From positions 1 through 58,105 of the forward strand of contig CANRWA010000021.1 of NCBI GenBank assembly GCA_947643415.1: a stretch of DNA of 58,105 nt, given 5' to 3'. The translations under genes were made by a program, and so were the position numbers. Below the pieces are notes generated by a model, which did no database searches, was not told the origin of the DNA, and was given only the letters and a program-made list of their open reading frames with translations. Positions 26,175 through 35,432 of the stretch are shown here, piece after piece. The DNA is from an uncultured Clostridia bacterium. GTDB lineage: Bacteria > Bacillota > Clostridia > Lachnospirales > Lachnospiraceae. Each line of letters begins with the position of its first letter. The first letter of the stretch is position 1.

Positions 26175-26453
26175 TTAGTTCGGACTGCTGTGCTTCATAT
26201 CCTTAATTGGTATATTAGCAAACAAAGCTGGTACCATACCATTCATATTTTCGGACTCTGTCTGCTCGATCTTGATATCCAGCCCGTCTATGTCTATTTC
26301 CACGTATTTTGAGATCACCTGAATGATATCATTCTTTATCTGTTCCATTATTTCTGGCGAACAGTTGGCACGGTCTGAGACCAGTACCATCTTCAATCTG
26401 TCTTTTGCCACATTACTGGAAGATTTTTTTCTGAAAAAATCTGCAAATCCCAT
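26175..26453 (-). CDS. minE: Cell division topological specificity factor MinE
   Basis: The 92-residue protein has the amphipathic N-terminal MGFADFFRKK, the MinD-contact region KDRLKMVLVSDRANCSPE and the dimer domain with ISKYVEIDIDGLDIKIE. MinE stimulates MinD ATPase and drives Min oscillation. It lies 14 bases after minD. A MinE together with DivIVA in one genome is found in Clostridia but not in Bacillus. Confidence 0.95.
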   Translation of the reverse strand: MGFADFFRKKSSSNVAKDRLKMVLVSDRANCSPEIMEQIKNDIIQVISKYVEIDIDGLDIKIEQTESENMNGMVPALFANIPIKDMKHSSPN

Positions 26454-26467
26454 ATGTATCCCTCTCC

Positions 26468-27256
26468 TTAGTTTTTAAATTTACTTTTTATCTTCGAAAA
26501 GAATCCACTTTTCTGAAATAGATCGATAAATGGTACTTCTTCTCCTAAAATGCGTCGGCAGATATTGGCATAAGCCTGTCCTGCCATAGTATTGCTCCCC
26601 ACTAGAGGTTCTCCCTGGTTTGTTGACACGACAATATTTTCATCATCTGGCACCACCCCAAGAAGTCCTATGGCAAGGATCTCTACCACATCATCGCTGG
26701 ACATCATATCACCGCGTTTTACCATGTCAGCACGTAGACGGTTTACAATCAATTCTGTTCTCCCAATCTCATTTGCCTCAAGCAGGCCAATGATGCGGTC
26801 AGCATCACGAACGGCAGATACTTCAGGGGTAGTCACAACGATTGCCCGATCTGCCCCGGCAATGGCATTCTTAAACCCCTGTTCAATTCCTGCCGGACAA
26901 TCCAGCAGTATGTAATCAAATTCCTCTTTTAACTCTGCTGTCAATTTTGCCATCTGTTCTGGCTGCACAGATGACTTGTCCCGTGTCTGTGCGGATGGAA
27001 GTAGATAGAGATTGGGATACCTTTTATCTTTGATCAAAGCCTGTTTAATCCGGCAGTTACTTTCAATAACGTCAACCAGATTATAAACGATCCGGTTTTC
27101 CAGTCCCATTACCACATCAAGATTGCGCAGTCCGATATCTGTATCGATCAGAACTACTTTCTTCCCCTCTTTCGCAAGCCCAGTACCTACATTGGCTGTC
27201 GTAGTTGTCTTGCCAACACCACCTTTTCCTGATGTTATTACGATTACTTCACTCAT
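26468..27256 (-). CDS. minD: Septum site-determining ATPase MinD
   Basis: The 262-residue ParA/MinD ATPase has the deviant Walker A GKGGVGKTTT (residues 10-19), switch I DTDIGLRNLD, Walker B YILLDCPAG and the C-terminal amphipathic membrane-targeting helix rich in Phe, Lys and Ser. It recruits MinC to the membrane and is displaced by MinE. It lies between minC and minE. Confidence 0.96.
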   Translation of the reverse strand: MSEVIVITSGKGGVGKTTTTANVGTGLAKEGKKVVLIDTDIGLRNLDVVMGLENRIVYNLVDVIESNCRIKQALIKDKRYPNLYLLPSAQTRDKSSVQPEQMAKLTAELKEEFDYILLDCPAGIEQGFKNAIAGADRAIVVTTPEVSAVRDADRIIGLLEANEIGRTELIVNRLRADMVKRGDMMSSDDVVEILAIGLLGVVPDDENIVVSTNQGEPLVGSNTMAGQAYANICRRILGEEVPFIDLFQKSGFFSKIKSKFKN

Positions 27257-27312
27257 TTTTCATCCTCCAAATATATATTATTCTCCTGAAAGGGAGATAA
27301 CAAACCTTCATC

Positions 27313-27978
27313 TTAACATTTTATATCTGACAAAGTCTGTCTTGATATTGTATCCACATAGATCACATCTCCCTCAAGATAGGCAATCTGTGGTTCCTTA
27401 GGCGGATCTTTTTTTTCATCTGCACAGCGTGCGATCACATCACCGATCCGGATCTGCACCGGATTCATTTTTAGTGCTACAACAAAGCAGTTTTCCTTTC
27501 CAGAGGCACCCGCATATACTGTTCCATTCAACGTTCCCAGTATGATCACATTACCCGTAGACACTACCTGGGCACCAGCATTAACATCTCCCAGGACGAT
27601 AATACTTGTTTCAAATTCCATTACCTGTCCAGACCGCAGATTTCCCTTAAAGAACTGTCCGGTATTAGCACTCATCTGCATCAGCCGGTCATTCAGTGAC
27701 TGGGTAAAGTACTCTTCCCTCATTTTATCATTATCGATCAAGCATACTACATTTAGTCTCGAGTGATCTGCGATACATTGCAGCAATATTGCTTCCTCTT
27801 CCCCGGAAAGTTCCCGTCCCTCCAGAGATACAGCCACCCTGGCATCTCCAAGAAAATCTGCACTGTCTGAAAATTTTTTTTCTACTTCCTGTAAAAGTTC
27901 TTCAAATGGCAGTTCAGCATCCAGTATGATACGTATACCAGACTTATTTCCCTTGATGACAACAGGTGTCTTCTTCAT
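27313..27978 (-). CDS. minC: Septum formation inhibitor MinC
   Basis: The 221-residue protein has an N-terminal FtsZ-inhibiting domain and a C-terminal right-handed beta-helix with VMEFETSIIVLGDVNAG, NVIILGTLNG and the Arg-rich region before IRIGDVIARC. It blocks FtsZ assembly away from midcell. It is directly upstream of minD and 14 bases after the PBP2 gene. Confidence 0.94.
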   Translation of the reverse strand: MKKTPVVIKGNKSGIRIILDAELPFEELLQEVEKKFSDSADFLGDARVAVSLEGRELSGEEEAILLQCIADHSRLNVVCLIDNDKMREEYFTQSLNDRLMQMSANTGQFFKGNLRSGQVMEFETSIIVLGDVNAGAQVVSTGNVIILGTLNGTVYAGASGKENCFVVALKMNPVQIRIGDVIARCADEKKDPPKEPQIAYLEGDVIYVDTISRQTLSDIKC

Positions 27979-27992
27979 AATGCTTTCCCCCT

Positions 27993-30860
27993 TTAATCTG
28001 TCCGCCGGCTGGAGCCAAGCGCAGGATCGCCTACTTTCTTGTTCAGCAGTGACTTCCTGGATTTTTTGCTCTTATCGAAATAATATTTGTATACATTGCT
28101 GGCAAGTTCCGCTGCATTGGATGAGGTAAATCCATTCGGTATCTGGACAGTTACAGAAATCTCAGGACTTTCATAAGGCGCAAAACTTACAAACCATGCA
28201 TGGTTCGGCTCATTAGGTGTAATTTCTGCAGTTCCTGTCTTTCCTGCGACTTTCACTGGTACAGACCGGAACAGGGAAGAAATGCTTCCGTTGCCCACTA
28301 CCCGGCTCATGCCTGTCCGGATCGCCTGGAGTGAGGTTGCTGATACATCCAGTTCCTTTTTCACCTTGGCAGAATTTTTCGTATTTTTTTCTGTCACTGT
28401 ATTCTTAAGGCGGTCAATGAGTGTCAGGTCATAGCAGACATCTCCGTTTGCCAGTGTTGTGACATAACGTGACATCTGTACAGGCGTATAACTGTTGCTT
28501 CCCTGCCCGATGGCAGATCTCACAATATCCTCATTGGAGAAAGAAGGGCTTGCCTCTGCCAGTTCTATGCCGGATTTATCTGTCAGTCCATACATTCCAG
28601 CATATTTCTCCAGACGTTTTAGTCCCTTTTCATTATCTACGATATTATCATGGCCATTGCCAAGACGATACCCCATTTCGTAGAAGAAATAATTACAGGA
28701 ATGTTGAAGTGCCTGTGTCACATTCAGGTTGCCATGCGAATAGTTACTCCAACACTTTGGCCAGGGTTTATTGATCTTTTCAAATCTCACACCATCATGT
28801 ACCGTATCGTAAGTACTAATGATTCCCTCTTCCAGCGCAGTTGTGGCAGATACCATCTTAAAAGTAGAACCTGGCGCCGCCTTTTGCTGGGTGGCACGGT
28901 TCAGCAGGGCAGAGGCACTGCTGGTACTGATCTTGGCATAATAATCACTGTCCACTGTATTGGCAAACTTATTGTTATCATAACTTGGATAAGAAACCAG
29001 CGCCAGTACTTTTCCTGTTTTGATAGAAGTGACCACGACAGAAGCGGCACATGGCGTCAGTCCAAGATCTCCTGGCGGTATTTCAAGAGAACGGATCTTT
29101 GATTTCAGAAAGCTATATGGTTTTATCATACCTGTCTTCAATTTCACATAGGTATTCTTATTCATCTTCAACACCTTCTGATCGTAAAGAAGACAACAGA
29201 TCTGTGCTCCGCTGATCCTTCCGTTCTCAACCATGACATGATATACTTTTTTATCAAAGGCAGCATCCTCTGACAACTCCTCAAAGATATAGTTACAGAT
29301 CTTTTTAAAAACTTCTTCTGAACTATAGTAATCCTCTCCTACATCCAGGGCAGAAAGATTGATCCAGTTATTTCTGATGGCGTACACAAGAAACTCGCTC
29401 AGACTGATCTTATCATTTACAAATTTAGTATAGGTATCATTCGTGGTATCCATAGTACTGGGATTTAATACTTCATTTTCCTTCAGCATAGAAAAGATAT
29501 AATCAAAATAACTGTCCATTGCATCAGAGAGATCTTTTCCTGCTGTTCTGTCAGAGTAAGTAAGCCGGCGTTTAATATTGCTTATGGATGACTTCTTATA
29601 GGAGGTAAAACTGTTGTAAACTGATTTTTCCAGCTCCGTTGCATCCTCTTTGGAGAAATGTGTAACGTCTACAATACTATTCTGAAGGATCGCATCATAA
29701 ACATCATAGATGGAAACAAGGATACCAGATGCCTTCTTTCCTTTTGTCCCATGGCTTTTACTGTCTACGAGTTTGGATGTCAGTATGCTGGCGATCTCTT
29801 TTTCTGCCAGTTTATAGGCGGCTTTCTGGAGATCCGCATTAATGGAAAGATAAATATCATTTCCAGCCACGGCATCCTTTGTTCTTTTCGTACTCACAAT
29901 ACGTGATGCACTGTCGATCAACAGAGTCTCAGAACCCTTCGTTCCTTTCAACTCATCTTCATATTCTTTTTCAATTCCGGTCTTACCGATCTGGTCTGTT
30001 GAATTATATTCTATATTATCGCCATTTTCCTCCCGCATCTCTGCCAGGGTATCGGAAGAAATGGTACCTGTATAACCAATGATATGGGCAAAATATTTGC
30101 TGTCATAGTATACCCTGTTCAGTTCTGAAGTCACTTCAACTCCTGGCAGATCTGCTGAATTTTCCTTGATGGCTGCCACTGTTTTATCCGATACATTTGA
30201 ATTCAGGGAGATCGGTTCATATTTGGAATAAGTATTCATCATCAGTGCATACCGGACAGTCATAATCTTCAGTGCATCCTCTATTCCAATATTATTTTCC
30301 TTCTCCTGATCGAAAAAACGAATCTGATTAACAGAATCTGATGTCCGGATGTATTCAAAACATTCAGCGGCTGTCATATTCTGCTGCTCTTCCTTCAGGG
30401 AATCCACTGATTTAGCATAAAAAATATCACGTTTAAAACGAAGTACTGCTGACTTGCTGATATTAAACTTAAATTTTCCTTTTTTTGTCATTTCGATTGG
30501 AAAATCCAATTCCAGGCTGTCCCCATTTTTTTCCATGAGACGGATACATTTGAGGATCATTGCGTTTTTAGAAACATTGTCTTTAAGTTCCCCGGAATCT
30601 TCCATTGTGATGGCATATCTCTGTTCATTTGTCGCCAGAAGCTTCCCGGTACTGTCATAGATCTTGCCTCTGGCGCTTTTGATGGTCTTGATCTTCTGTT
30701 TCTGCAGTGTGGCCTGCTTATCATAAGTCTCGCCCTTGACGATCTGGAGATAGAACATTCTGCCGATCAAAAGGCTGAATAGGAGAACATACGCTACGAC
30801 CACAGCAAAAAGCCGGGACTTTACGATTGACTTAAAATAATCCAGTATACTGTCCAGCAT
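27993..30860 (-). CDS. mrdA: Class B penicillin-binding protein 2 (elongation transpeptidase) with large insertion
   Basis: The 955-residue protein cross-links peptidoglycan during elongation. It has one membrane helix (about 17-38), a pedestal domain, and a transpeptidase domain with Ser665 in STFK, the SCN triad (721-723) and KTGT (874-877). Typical PBP2 proteins are about 600-720 residues. The excess is an insertion at about residues 350-605, between the DLQKAA and TGKVLALVSYPSYD regions, that is helical and Lys/Asp/Ser-rich. The gene is between mreD and minC, and its partner rodA is downstream. Confidence 0.93.
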   Translation of the reverse strand: MLDSILDYFKSIVKSRLFAVVVAYVLLFSLLIGRMFYLQIVKGETYDKQATLQKQKIKTIKSARGKIYDSTGKLLATNEQRYAITMEDSGELKDNVSKNAMILKCIRLMEKNGDSLELDFPIEMTKKGKFKFNISKSAVLRFKRDIFYAKSVDSLKEEQQNMTAAECFEYIRTSDSVNQIRFFDQEKENNIGIEDALKIMTVRYALMMNTYSKYEPISLNSNVSDKTVAAIKENSADLPGVEVTSELNRVYYDSKYFAHIIGYTGTISSDTLAEMREENGDNIEYNSTDQIGKTGIEKEYEDELKGTKGSETLLIDSASRIVSTKRTKDAVAGNDIYLSINADLQKAAYKLAEKEIASILTSKLVDSKSHGTKGKKASGILVSIYDVYDAILQNSIVDVTHFSKEDATELEKSVYNSFTSYKKSSISNIKRRLTYSDRTAGKDLSDAMDSYFDYIFSMLKENEVLNPSTMDTTNDTYTKFVNDKISLSEFLVYAIRNNWINLSALDVGEDYYSSEEVFKKICNYIFEELSEDAAFDKKVYHVMVENGRISGAQICCLLYDQKVLKMNKNTYVKLKTGMIKPYSFLKSKIRSLEIPPGDLGLTPCAASVVVTSIKTGKVLALVSYPSYDNNKFANTVDSDYYAKISTSSASALLNRATQQKAAPGSTFKMVSATTALEEGIISTYDTVHDGVRFEKINKPWPKCWSNYSHGNLNVTQALQHSCNYFFYEMGYRLGNGHDNIVDNEKGLKRLEKYAGMYGLTDKSGIELAEASPSFSNEDIVRSAIGQGSNSYTPVQMSRYVTTLANGDVCYDLTLIDRLKNTVTEKNTKNSAKVKKELDVSATSLQAIRTGMSRVVGNGSISSLFRSVPVKVAGKTGTAEITPNEPNHAWFVSFAPYESPEISVTVQIPNGFTSSNAAELASNVYKYYFDKSKKSRKSLLNKKVGDPALGSSRRTD

Positions 30861-30862
30861 AG

Positions 30863-31372
30863 CTATACCTCCTCTTCTTTTTTCTTTGTGGTCATTACCT
30901 CAAAAACAACGATCAGACGGTAAAGCACGATACCAACTAATGTTGTATACACTACCTCAGGCAGAATCCTGTGGATAAAATAAAATGCAAAATGCAGTTT
31001 ACCACGCATAAGAAATTCTGTAATATAGTAATAGATTCCATATATAAAATCGCTGCCGGCGATCAGGATCAGTGGCAGCACCAGGCCATTGCGAAAATAA
31101 ATCTTCTGGCAGAAGCCAATGACAAATCCAATGGTCATCAACATAAATGCATAGAGACCGACAACGCTGCCATAAGCATTGTCTAACAGAAGTCCGCATA
31201 AAAACCCGATGAGGAGGCCAGATGTCCGTCCGCGCAGATACGCATAAGTAACTGTTGCCACAAGCAGCAGATTGGGAACTACATCCGAAAGCGCCAGCTT
31301 TCGGAATATTGTCGTCTGCAGCAATAACGCAAAAATAATCACAATAAAGGAAACAATTTTTCTTTTTATCAT
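30863..31372 (-). CDS. mreD: Rod shape-determining protein MreD
   Basis: The 169-residue protein has five to six hydrophobic helices and a Lys/Glu-rich end. Sequence conservation is low in this family, so the call depends on its size, topology and place between mreC and mrdA. Its ATG overlaps the mreC stop by 4 bases. It probably couples MreC to the wall-synthesis complex. Confidence 0.88.
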   Translation of the reverse strand: MIKRKIVSFIVIIFALLLQTTIFRKLALSDVVPNLLLVATVTYAYLRGRTSGLLIGFLCGLLLDNAYGSVVGLYAFMLMTIGFVIGFCQKIYFRNGLVLPLILIAGSDFIYGIYYYITEFLMRGKLHFAFYFIHRILPEVVYTTLVGIVLYRLIVVFEVMTTKKKEEEV

Positions 31373-32250
31373 TTTGTTATCTCTCCAAGTTCAGAGGAAT
31401 CTTTCAACTGAGTGATGACAAGTACCGTATTCAACTGGTCAAAATTCACCACCGGAGTCAAACGCGCTGTTTTCATCAAATTGGAGCTGTCCGTTGTAAT
31501 GTCTTTGATATATCCGATCGATAATCCAGGAAGATATTTATCACTGATATGGGAAGTTACAACCTCATCTCCATCCTTTACTTTTGCTGTATTGCTGATC
31601 ATCTCAATGTCAATATATCCCTGGTAAATGGATTCCATATCCCCTTTCACCATACAGGTTTCACCTGTTGACTCGAACATTGCGCTAACATTGCTCTTGT
31701 CATCAATGATGGCACGGACTTTTGCGTAATGCCTTCCCGCCTCCGATACGATCCCAACAAGTCCATTACCTGCAATGACATTCATATCCACATCAACACC
31801 GTCATCTTTCCCTTTGTCAATGTAAAACACATTGAACCAGTTATTCCCATCACGGCTGATGATAGTGGCTGCCACTTTAGGATAATCCGGATATTTCTTA
31901 TCCAGTTTATAAAGTTCCTGAAGGTTATCCAGTTCCGCATTTTCACTAGTAAGCACTTTATTGGCATAACTGAGCGCATCCAGTTTTTCCTGTAATTCTT
32001 TATTTTTTTCCTGAAGGTCTTTTTTGGACGAAAGGAGTTCCATTTTATCCGATATCGACCGCCCTACCGTGTTGATGCCCTTCTGCATCGGTGAGATCAT
32101 ATCACCGACAACTGTCTTTACCGCTGAAAAACGGTCCGAGAATTTAAAAGAAAGAAGGACCAGAAGTACACACATAACAGAAAGGCACATATATAAAATT
32201 TTCGGATGAATAAAATTTTTCTTCCTGCGTTTCTTCATATTTATTCTCAC
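31369..32250 (-). CDS. mreC: Rod shape-determining protein MreC
   Basis: The protein is up to 293 residues. A basic N-terminus precedes a membrane helix (about 15-38), a coiled coil (about 70-110) and the beta-barrel pair with AATIISRDGNNWFNVFYIDKG and VVTSHISDKYLPGLSIGYI. MreC scaffolds the elongasome outside the membrane. The start is ambiguous: GTG 32250 is 2 bases from a GGGGGG site, and ATG 32238 is about 14 bases from it. Neither is ideal. Confidence 0.9.
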   Translation of the reverse strand: MRINMKKRRKKNFIHPKILYMCLSVMCVLLVLLSFKFSDRFSAVKTVVGDMISPMQKGINTVGRSISDKMELLSSKKDLQEKNKELQEKLDALSYANKVLTSENAELDNLQELYKLDKKYPDYPKVAATIISRDGNNWFNVFYIDKGKDDGVDVDMNVIAGNGLVGIVSEAGRHYAKVRAIIDDKSNVSAMFESTGETCMVKGDMESIYQGYIDIEMISNTAKVKDGDEVVTSHISDKYLPGLSIGYIKDITTDSSNLMKTARLTPVVNFDQLNTVLVITQLKDSSELGEITK

Positions 32251-32260
32251 TTCCCCCCTG

Positions 32261-33253
32261 TTACAAAGTAAGCTTTGCCAGTGACGGGTCTTCTATGATC
32301 GCTCCCAGCCCCATGATAACAGTGCTCTCCGGTTCTTCACACAAGTTTACTTTAAGACCGAGCTGGTCATAGACAAAGCGCCCCAGATCCTTAATGCGGC
32401 TGGAACCTCCTGTAATATAAACTCCGGATTTGTAAATATCCGAGGAGATCTCAGGCGGTGTACGCTCTAAGATGATCTTTACTGAATCTACAATGTTCTG
32501 GAATAATTCAATGAGGGCATCATATACATCCTTGCCTGTAATGGTGATCTCACTGGGCAGGCCCGTCACAAGATTCCTGCCGCAGATATCTATCGTCTCA
32601 TCGGTTACATAAGCAGAACCAATGGTCTTTTTGATTAATTCTGCTGTTTTCTCTCCAATGACGAAATTTTTATCTTTCTTGATCTTATTTATAATCACTT
32701 CATCAAATTTGTTACCGCCTACCGGAATCAGACGGCTGAGAACGATTCCACCCAAAGAAAGCACAGAGATCTCTGTCGTATTTGCTCCGATGTCTACAAC
32801 AAGAGTACCGGTTGATTTTGTAATATCCAGACTCATGCCAAGGGCATCGGCAATTGGTTTTTCTACCACAAAGATCTTTTTGGGCTTAAGGTTTGTGTTT
32901 GAAATAAGTTCAAAATAAGCTCTTTTTTCTACCTCTGTGATATCAGTAGGGACAGCAATATAATAATCTGCACCCTTTAATTTGCGTTTGCCATCCATCT
33001 GTTGAAAAAAGTAATCGATCATCGCCTGCATATTGCCGATGTCAGCGATCACACCATTTTTCACCGGATAAGACACCTCAATATTTACCGGTGCCTTCTC
33101 ATACATTTCAAATGCCTCATTTCCCACAGCAAATGTATGATTTTTATTATACACGGCGATGACACTTTTTTCATGAAGGATCACTCCCTCACCATTTTTA
33201 TAGAACTTGATGGAGCTCGTCCCAAAATCAATACCAATTGCTTTTCCTAACAT
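32261..33253 (-). CDS. mreB: Actin-like cell-shape protein MreB
   Basis: The 330-residue protein has the actin-fold phosphate-1 motif AIGIDFGTSSIK, phosphate-2 VVDIGANTTEIS and the adenosine motif GVYITGGSSRIKDL. It forms membrane-bound filaments that orient lateral wall synthesis. It heads mreBCD-mrdA-minCDE-rodA-mgsA, all leftward. GAGAGGGAG precedes the ATG. Confidence 0.95.
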   Translation of the reverse strand: MLGKAIGIDFGTSSIKFYKNGEGVILHEKSVIAVYNKNHTFAVGNEAFEMYEKAPVNIEVSYPVKNGVIADIGNMQAMIDYFFQQMDGKRKLKGADYYIAVPTDITEVEKRAYFELISNTNLKPKKIFVVEKPIADALGMSLDITKSTGTLVVDIGANTTEISVLSLGGIVLSRLIPVGGNKFDEVIINKIKKDKNFVIGEKTAELIKKTIGSAYVTDETIDICGRNLVTGLPSEITITGKDVYDALIELFQNIVDSVKIILERTPPEISSDIYKSGVYITGGSSRIKDLGRFVYDQLGLKVNLCEEPESTVIMGLGAIIEDPSLAKLTL

Positions 33254-33327
33254 TTACACTCTCCCTCTCTTTTTACTATATTGAAAGTCCTTCAGAGTAC
33301 GGGATATCCGTATTCTTCAGTCAGGCT

Positions 33328-34005
33328 TTAGAGATAGCCTCTCTCTTTTAGACTAATATATTGATTATCACCAATAATGATATGATCCATCAGCGGAATC
33401 CCTATAAGCTCGGAAGCTTCTTTCAGGTTTTTTGTTGTCTGGATATCTTCCATACTGGGTTCCGGATCACCACTAGGGTGATTATGTAAAACCACATAAT
33501 GAGCACTATCATACTGCAGTGCAAGACGGAGAATTTCCCGCGGGTTGGCAAGGGAAGACTGGATCGTTCCCATAAAGACGATCTGGTAATGAAGAATCCT
33601 GCCGCCGGCATCCATAAATACCGCATACAGATGTTCGGTTTCCAGGCTTCGCATCTCTTCCATGAAATAATCTGCCACCTCACAGGGACAGGTCAGCTTC
33701 GGAGATGGACTCCTTGTCTGTCTGGCAAGCCTTTTTGATAATTCTGCCACACATAGAAGCTGAATTGCTTTAACTTGTCCCACACCCTTTACCTGTACCA
33801 GTTCTTTCAGTGACAGGTGATGAAGGCCGATCAGTCCCTTATAGGAGGGCTGGAGATTCAAAAGTTCCATCGCCAGTTGGAGACTGGTGCGTTCCTTTGT
33901 CCCTGTCCTGATAATGACTGCCAGAAGTTCAGCATCGGATAAAGCACTGGCACCATACCGGCTGCATTTCTCATAAGGTTTTTCTGACACCGGTAATTGT
34001 TTCAT
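33328..34005 (-). CDS. radC: RadC/JAB-domain protein
   Basis: About 225 residues. An N-terminal helix-hairpin-helix part (KELVQVKGVGQVKA) precedes an MPN/JAMM-type domain with the metal motif LHNHPSGDPEPSMED. The family was named for DNA repair, but a repair role is not proven. No clear ribosome binding site marks the start: ATG 34005 gives the family-like N-terminus MKQLPVSEKP, and ATG 34023 is the alternative. It lies 74 bases upstream of mreB, a neighbourhood shared with Bacillus. Confidence 0.9.
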   Translation of the reverse strand: MKQLPVSEKPYEKCSRYGASALSDAELLAVIIRTGTKERTSLQLAMELLNLQPSYKGLIGLHHLSLKELVQVKGVGQVKAIQLLCVAELSKRLARQTRSPSPKLTCPCEVADYFMEEMRSLETEHLYAVFMDAGGRILHYQIVFMGTIQSSLANPREILRLALQYDSAHYVVLHNHPSGDPEPSMEDIQTTKNLKEASELIGIPLMDHIIIGDNQYISLKERGYL

Positions 34006-34142
34006 AGTATAATTTTTTTTATTCATGTGACACATTGTCAATCTATCAGTACTCAAACATAGTCATTTTACCATATATTGATAAAAAAGTATACCTCTTA
34101 ACTAAGTTTTTTATGTGAAATTTTCCTCACATATAACAATGT

Positions 34143-35432
34143 TCATGAGATTTCGACAAATCCACCATCCAGCATATTCTGCAGTGTTTTCAGAATTCCA
34201 AGTTTCCCATGATGCCATGTGATCCCTCCCTGGAAAAACACACTATAGGGCGGCTCGATCGGCGCATCTGCGCTGAGTTCAATGGAAGATCCCTGGACGA
34301 ATGCCCCTGCTGCCATGATTACATCACTGTGATATCCTGGCATGGCATATGGTTCAGGAAGGACATAAGAATCCACAGGCGCTGCCTGCTGGATTCCCTG
34401 GCAGAAGGCGATAACTCTTTCTGGACTGCCAAAAGCAATGGCCTGAATAATGTCATACCGTTCTTCTTTTCCATCCGGACTCGCAGTAAACCCAAGTTTT
34501 TCATATAAATTAGCAGCAAATATCGCTGATTTCAGTGCTCCAGCCACGACAGACGGCGCAAGAAAAAGCCCCTGGTAAAAGGAAGGATTTATATTCAGGG
34601 AAGCTCCCACTTCCTTGCCCAGCCCTGGTGCAGTGAGACGGAAGGCTGCCAGTTCCACAAGATCCCGCCGCCCTGTTATATAGCCTCCCATCGGCGCCAG
34701 CCCGCCGCCTGGATTTTTGATCAGGGAACCCACACACAGATCCGCTCCCACATCCGACGGCTCAATGGTCTCTACAAATTCCCCATAACAGTTGTCTACC
34801 ATACAGATCACATCCGGGCGGATGCTCTTGATAAACCGGATCAGTTCACCGATCCGCTCCACGGATAAAGTTTTCCGGAGGGCATATCCCTTTGACCGCT
34901 GGATAGTCACAAGTTTCGTTTTCTCATTCAGTGCAGTACGGATGCCCTCATAGTCAAACTCACTTTCTTCCAAAAGATCCACCTGACGGTAGGATATGCC
35001 AAATTCCCGCAAGGATCCTTTTGTAGAAGTCCCTTCTATTCCAATGATGCCTTCCAGTGTATCATAGGGCTTGCCCACTGGTGAGAGAAGCTCATCCCCT
35101 GGACGGAGGATAGCGGATAATGCTATGGTCAGGGCATGTGTACCGCAGGTGATCTGAGAACGCACCAAGGCATCCTCCGTATGGAATATATCGGCATACA
35201 CCTTTTCCAGCGTATCCCTGCCGGAGTCATTGTAGCCATATCCTGTGGTCCCCCACAGATGGCTTTCACTGACGCGGTTTTTCTGCATGGCATGGATCAC
35301 CTTCAATTGATTGATCTCTGCCCGCTCGTCGATCGCTGAAAAACGGCTGCCGATCTCAGCCAGTACCTGTTCTCCCAGATCCATCACCTTTTTCCCTATT
35401 CCAAATTGTCTGTACATCTCTTCTTTTTTCAT
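34143..35432 (-). CDS. PLP-dependent methionine gamma-lyase-family / YnbB-like protein
   Basis: The 429-residue protein belongs to the Cys/Met-metabolism PLP fold, in the branch once labelled aluminium resistance protein. The PLP Lys lies in GSLIKNPGGGLAPMGG, and the phosphate-binding Gly/Thr in ITCGTHALT. The true substrate of this branch is not established. ATG 35432 overlaps the miaA TGA (TGATG) and has GAGGAG 7 bases upstream, so translation is coupled to miaA. Confidence 0.85.
   Translation of the reverse strand: MKKEEMYRQFGIGKKVMDLGEQVLAEIGSRFSAIDERAEINQLKVIHAMQKNRVSESHLWGTTGYGYNDSGRDTLEKVYADIFHTEDALVRSQITCGTHALTIALSAILRPGDELLSPVGKPYDTLEGIIGIEGTSTKGSLREFGISYRQVDLLEESEFDYEGIRTALNEKTKLVTIQRSKGYALRKTLSVERIGELIRFIKSIRPDVICMVDNCYGEFVETIEPSDVGADLCVGSLIKNPGGGLAPMGGYITGRRDLVELAAFRLTAPGLGKEVGASLNINPSFYQGLFLAPSVVAGALKSAIFAANLYEKLGFTASPDGKEERYDIIQAIAFGSPERVIAFCQGIQQAAPVDSYVLPEPYAMPGYHSDVIMAAGAFVQGSSIELSADAPIEPPYSVFFQGGITWHHGKLGILKTLQNMLDGGFVEIS

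Noticed and set aside
34107..34130. TGTGA-N8-TCACA dyad between the YnbB-like gene and radC
   Set aside because: It resembles a CRP site, but the spacing is 8 instead of 6, and it lies after a gene end with no promoter beside it.
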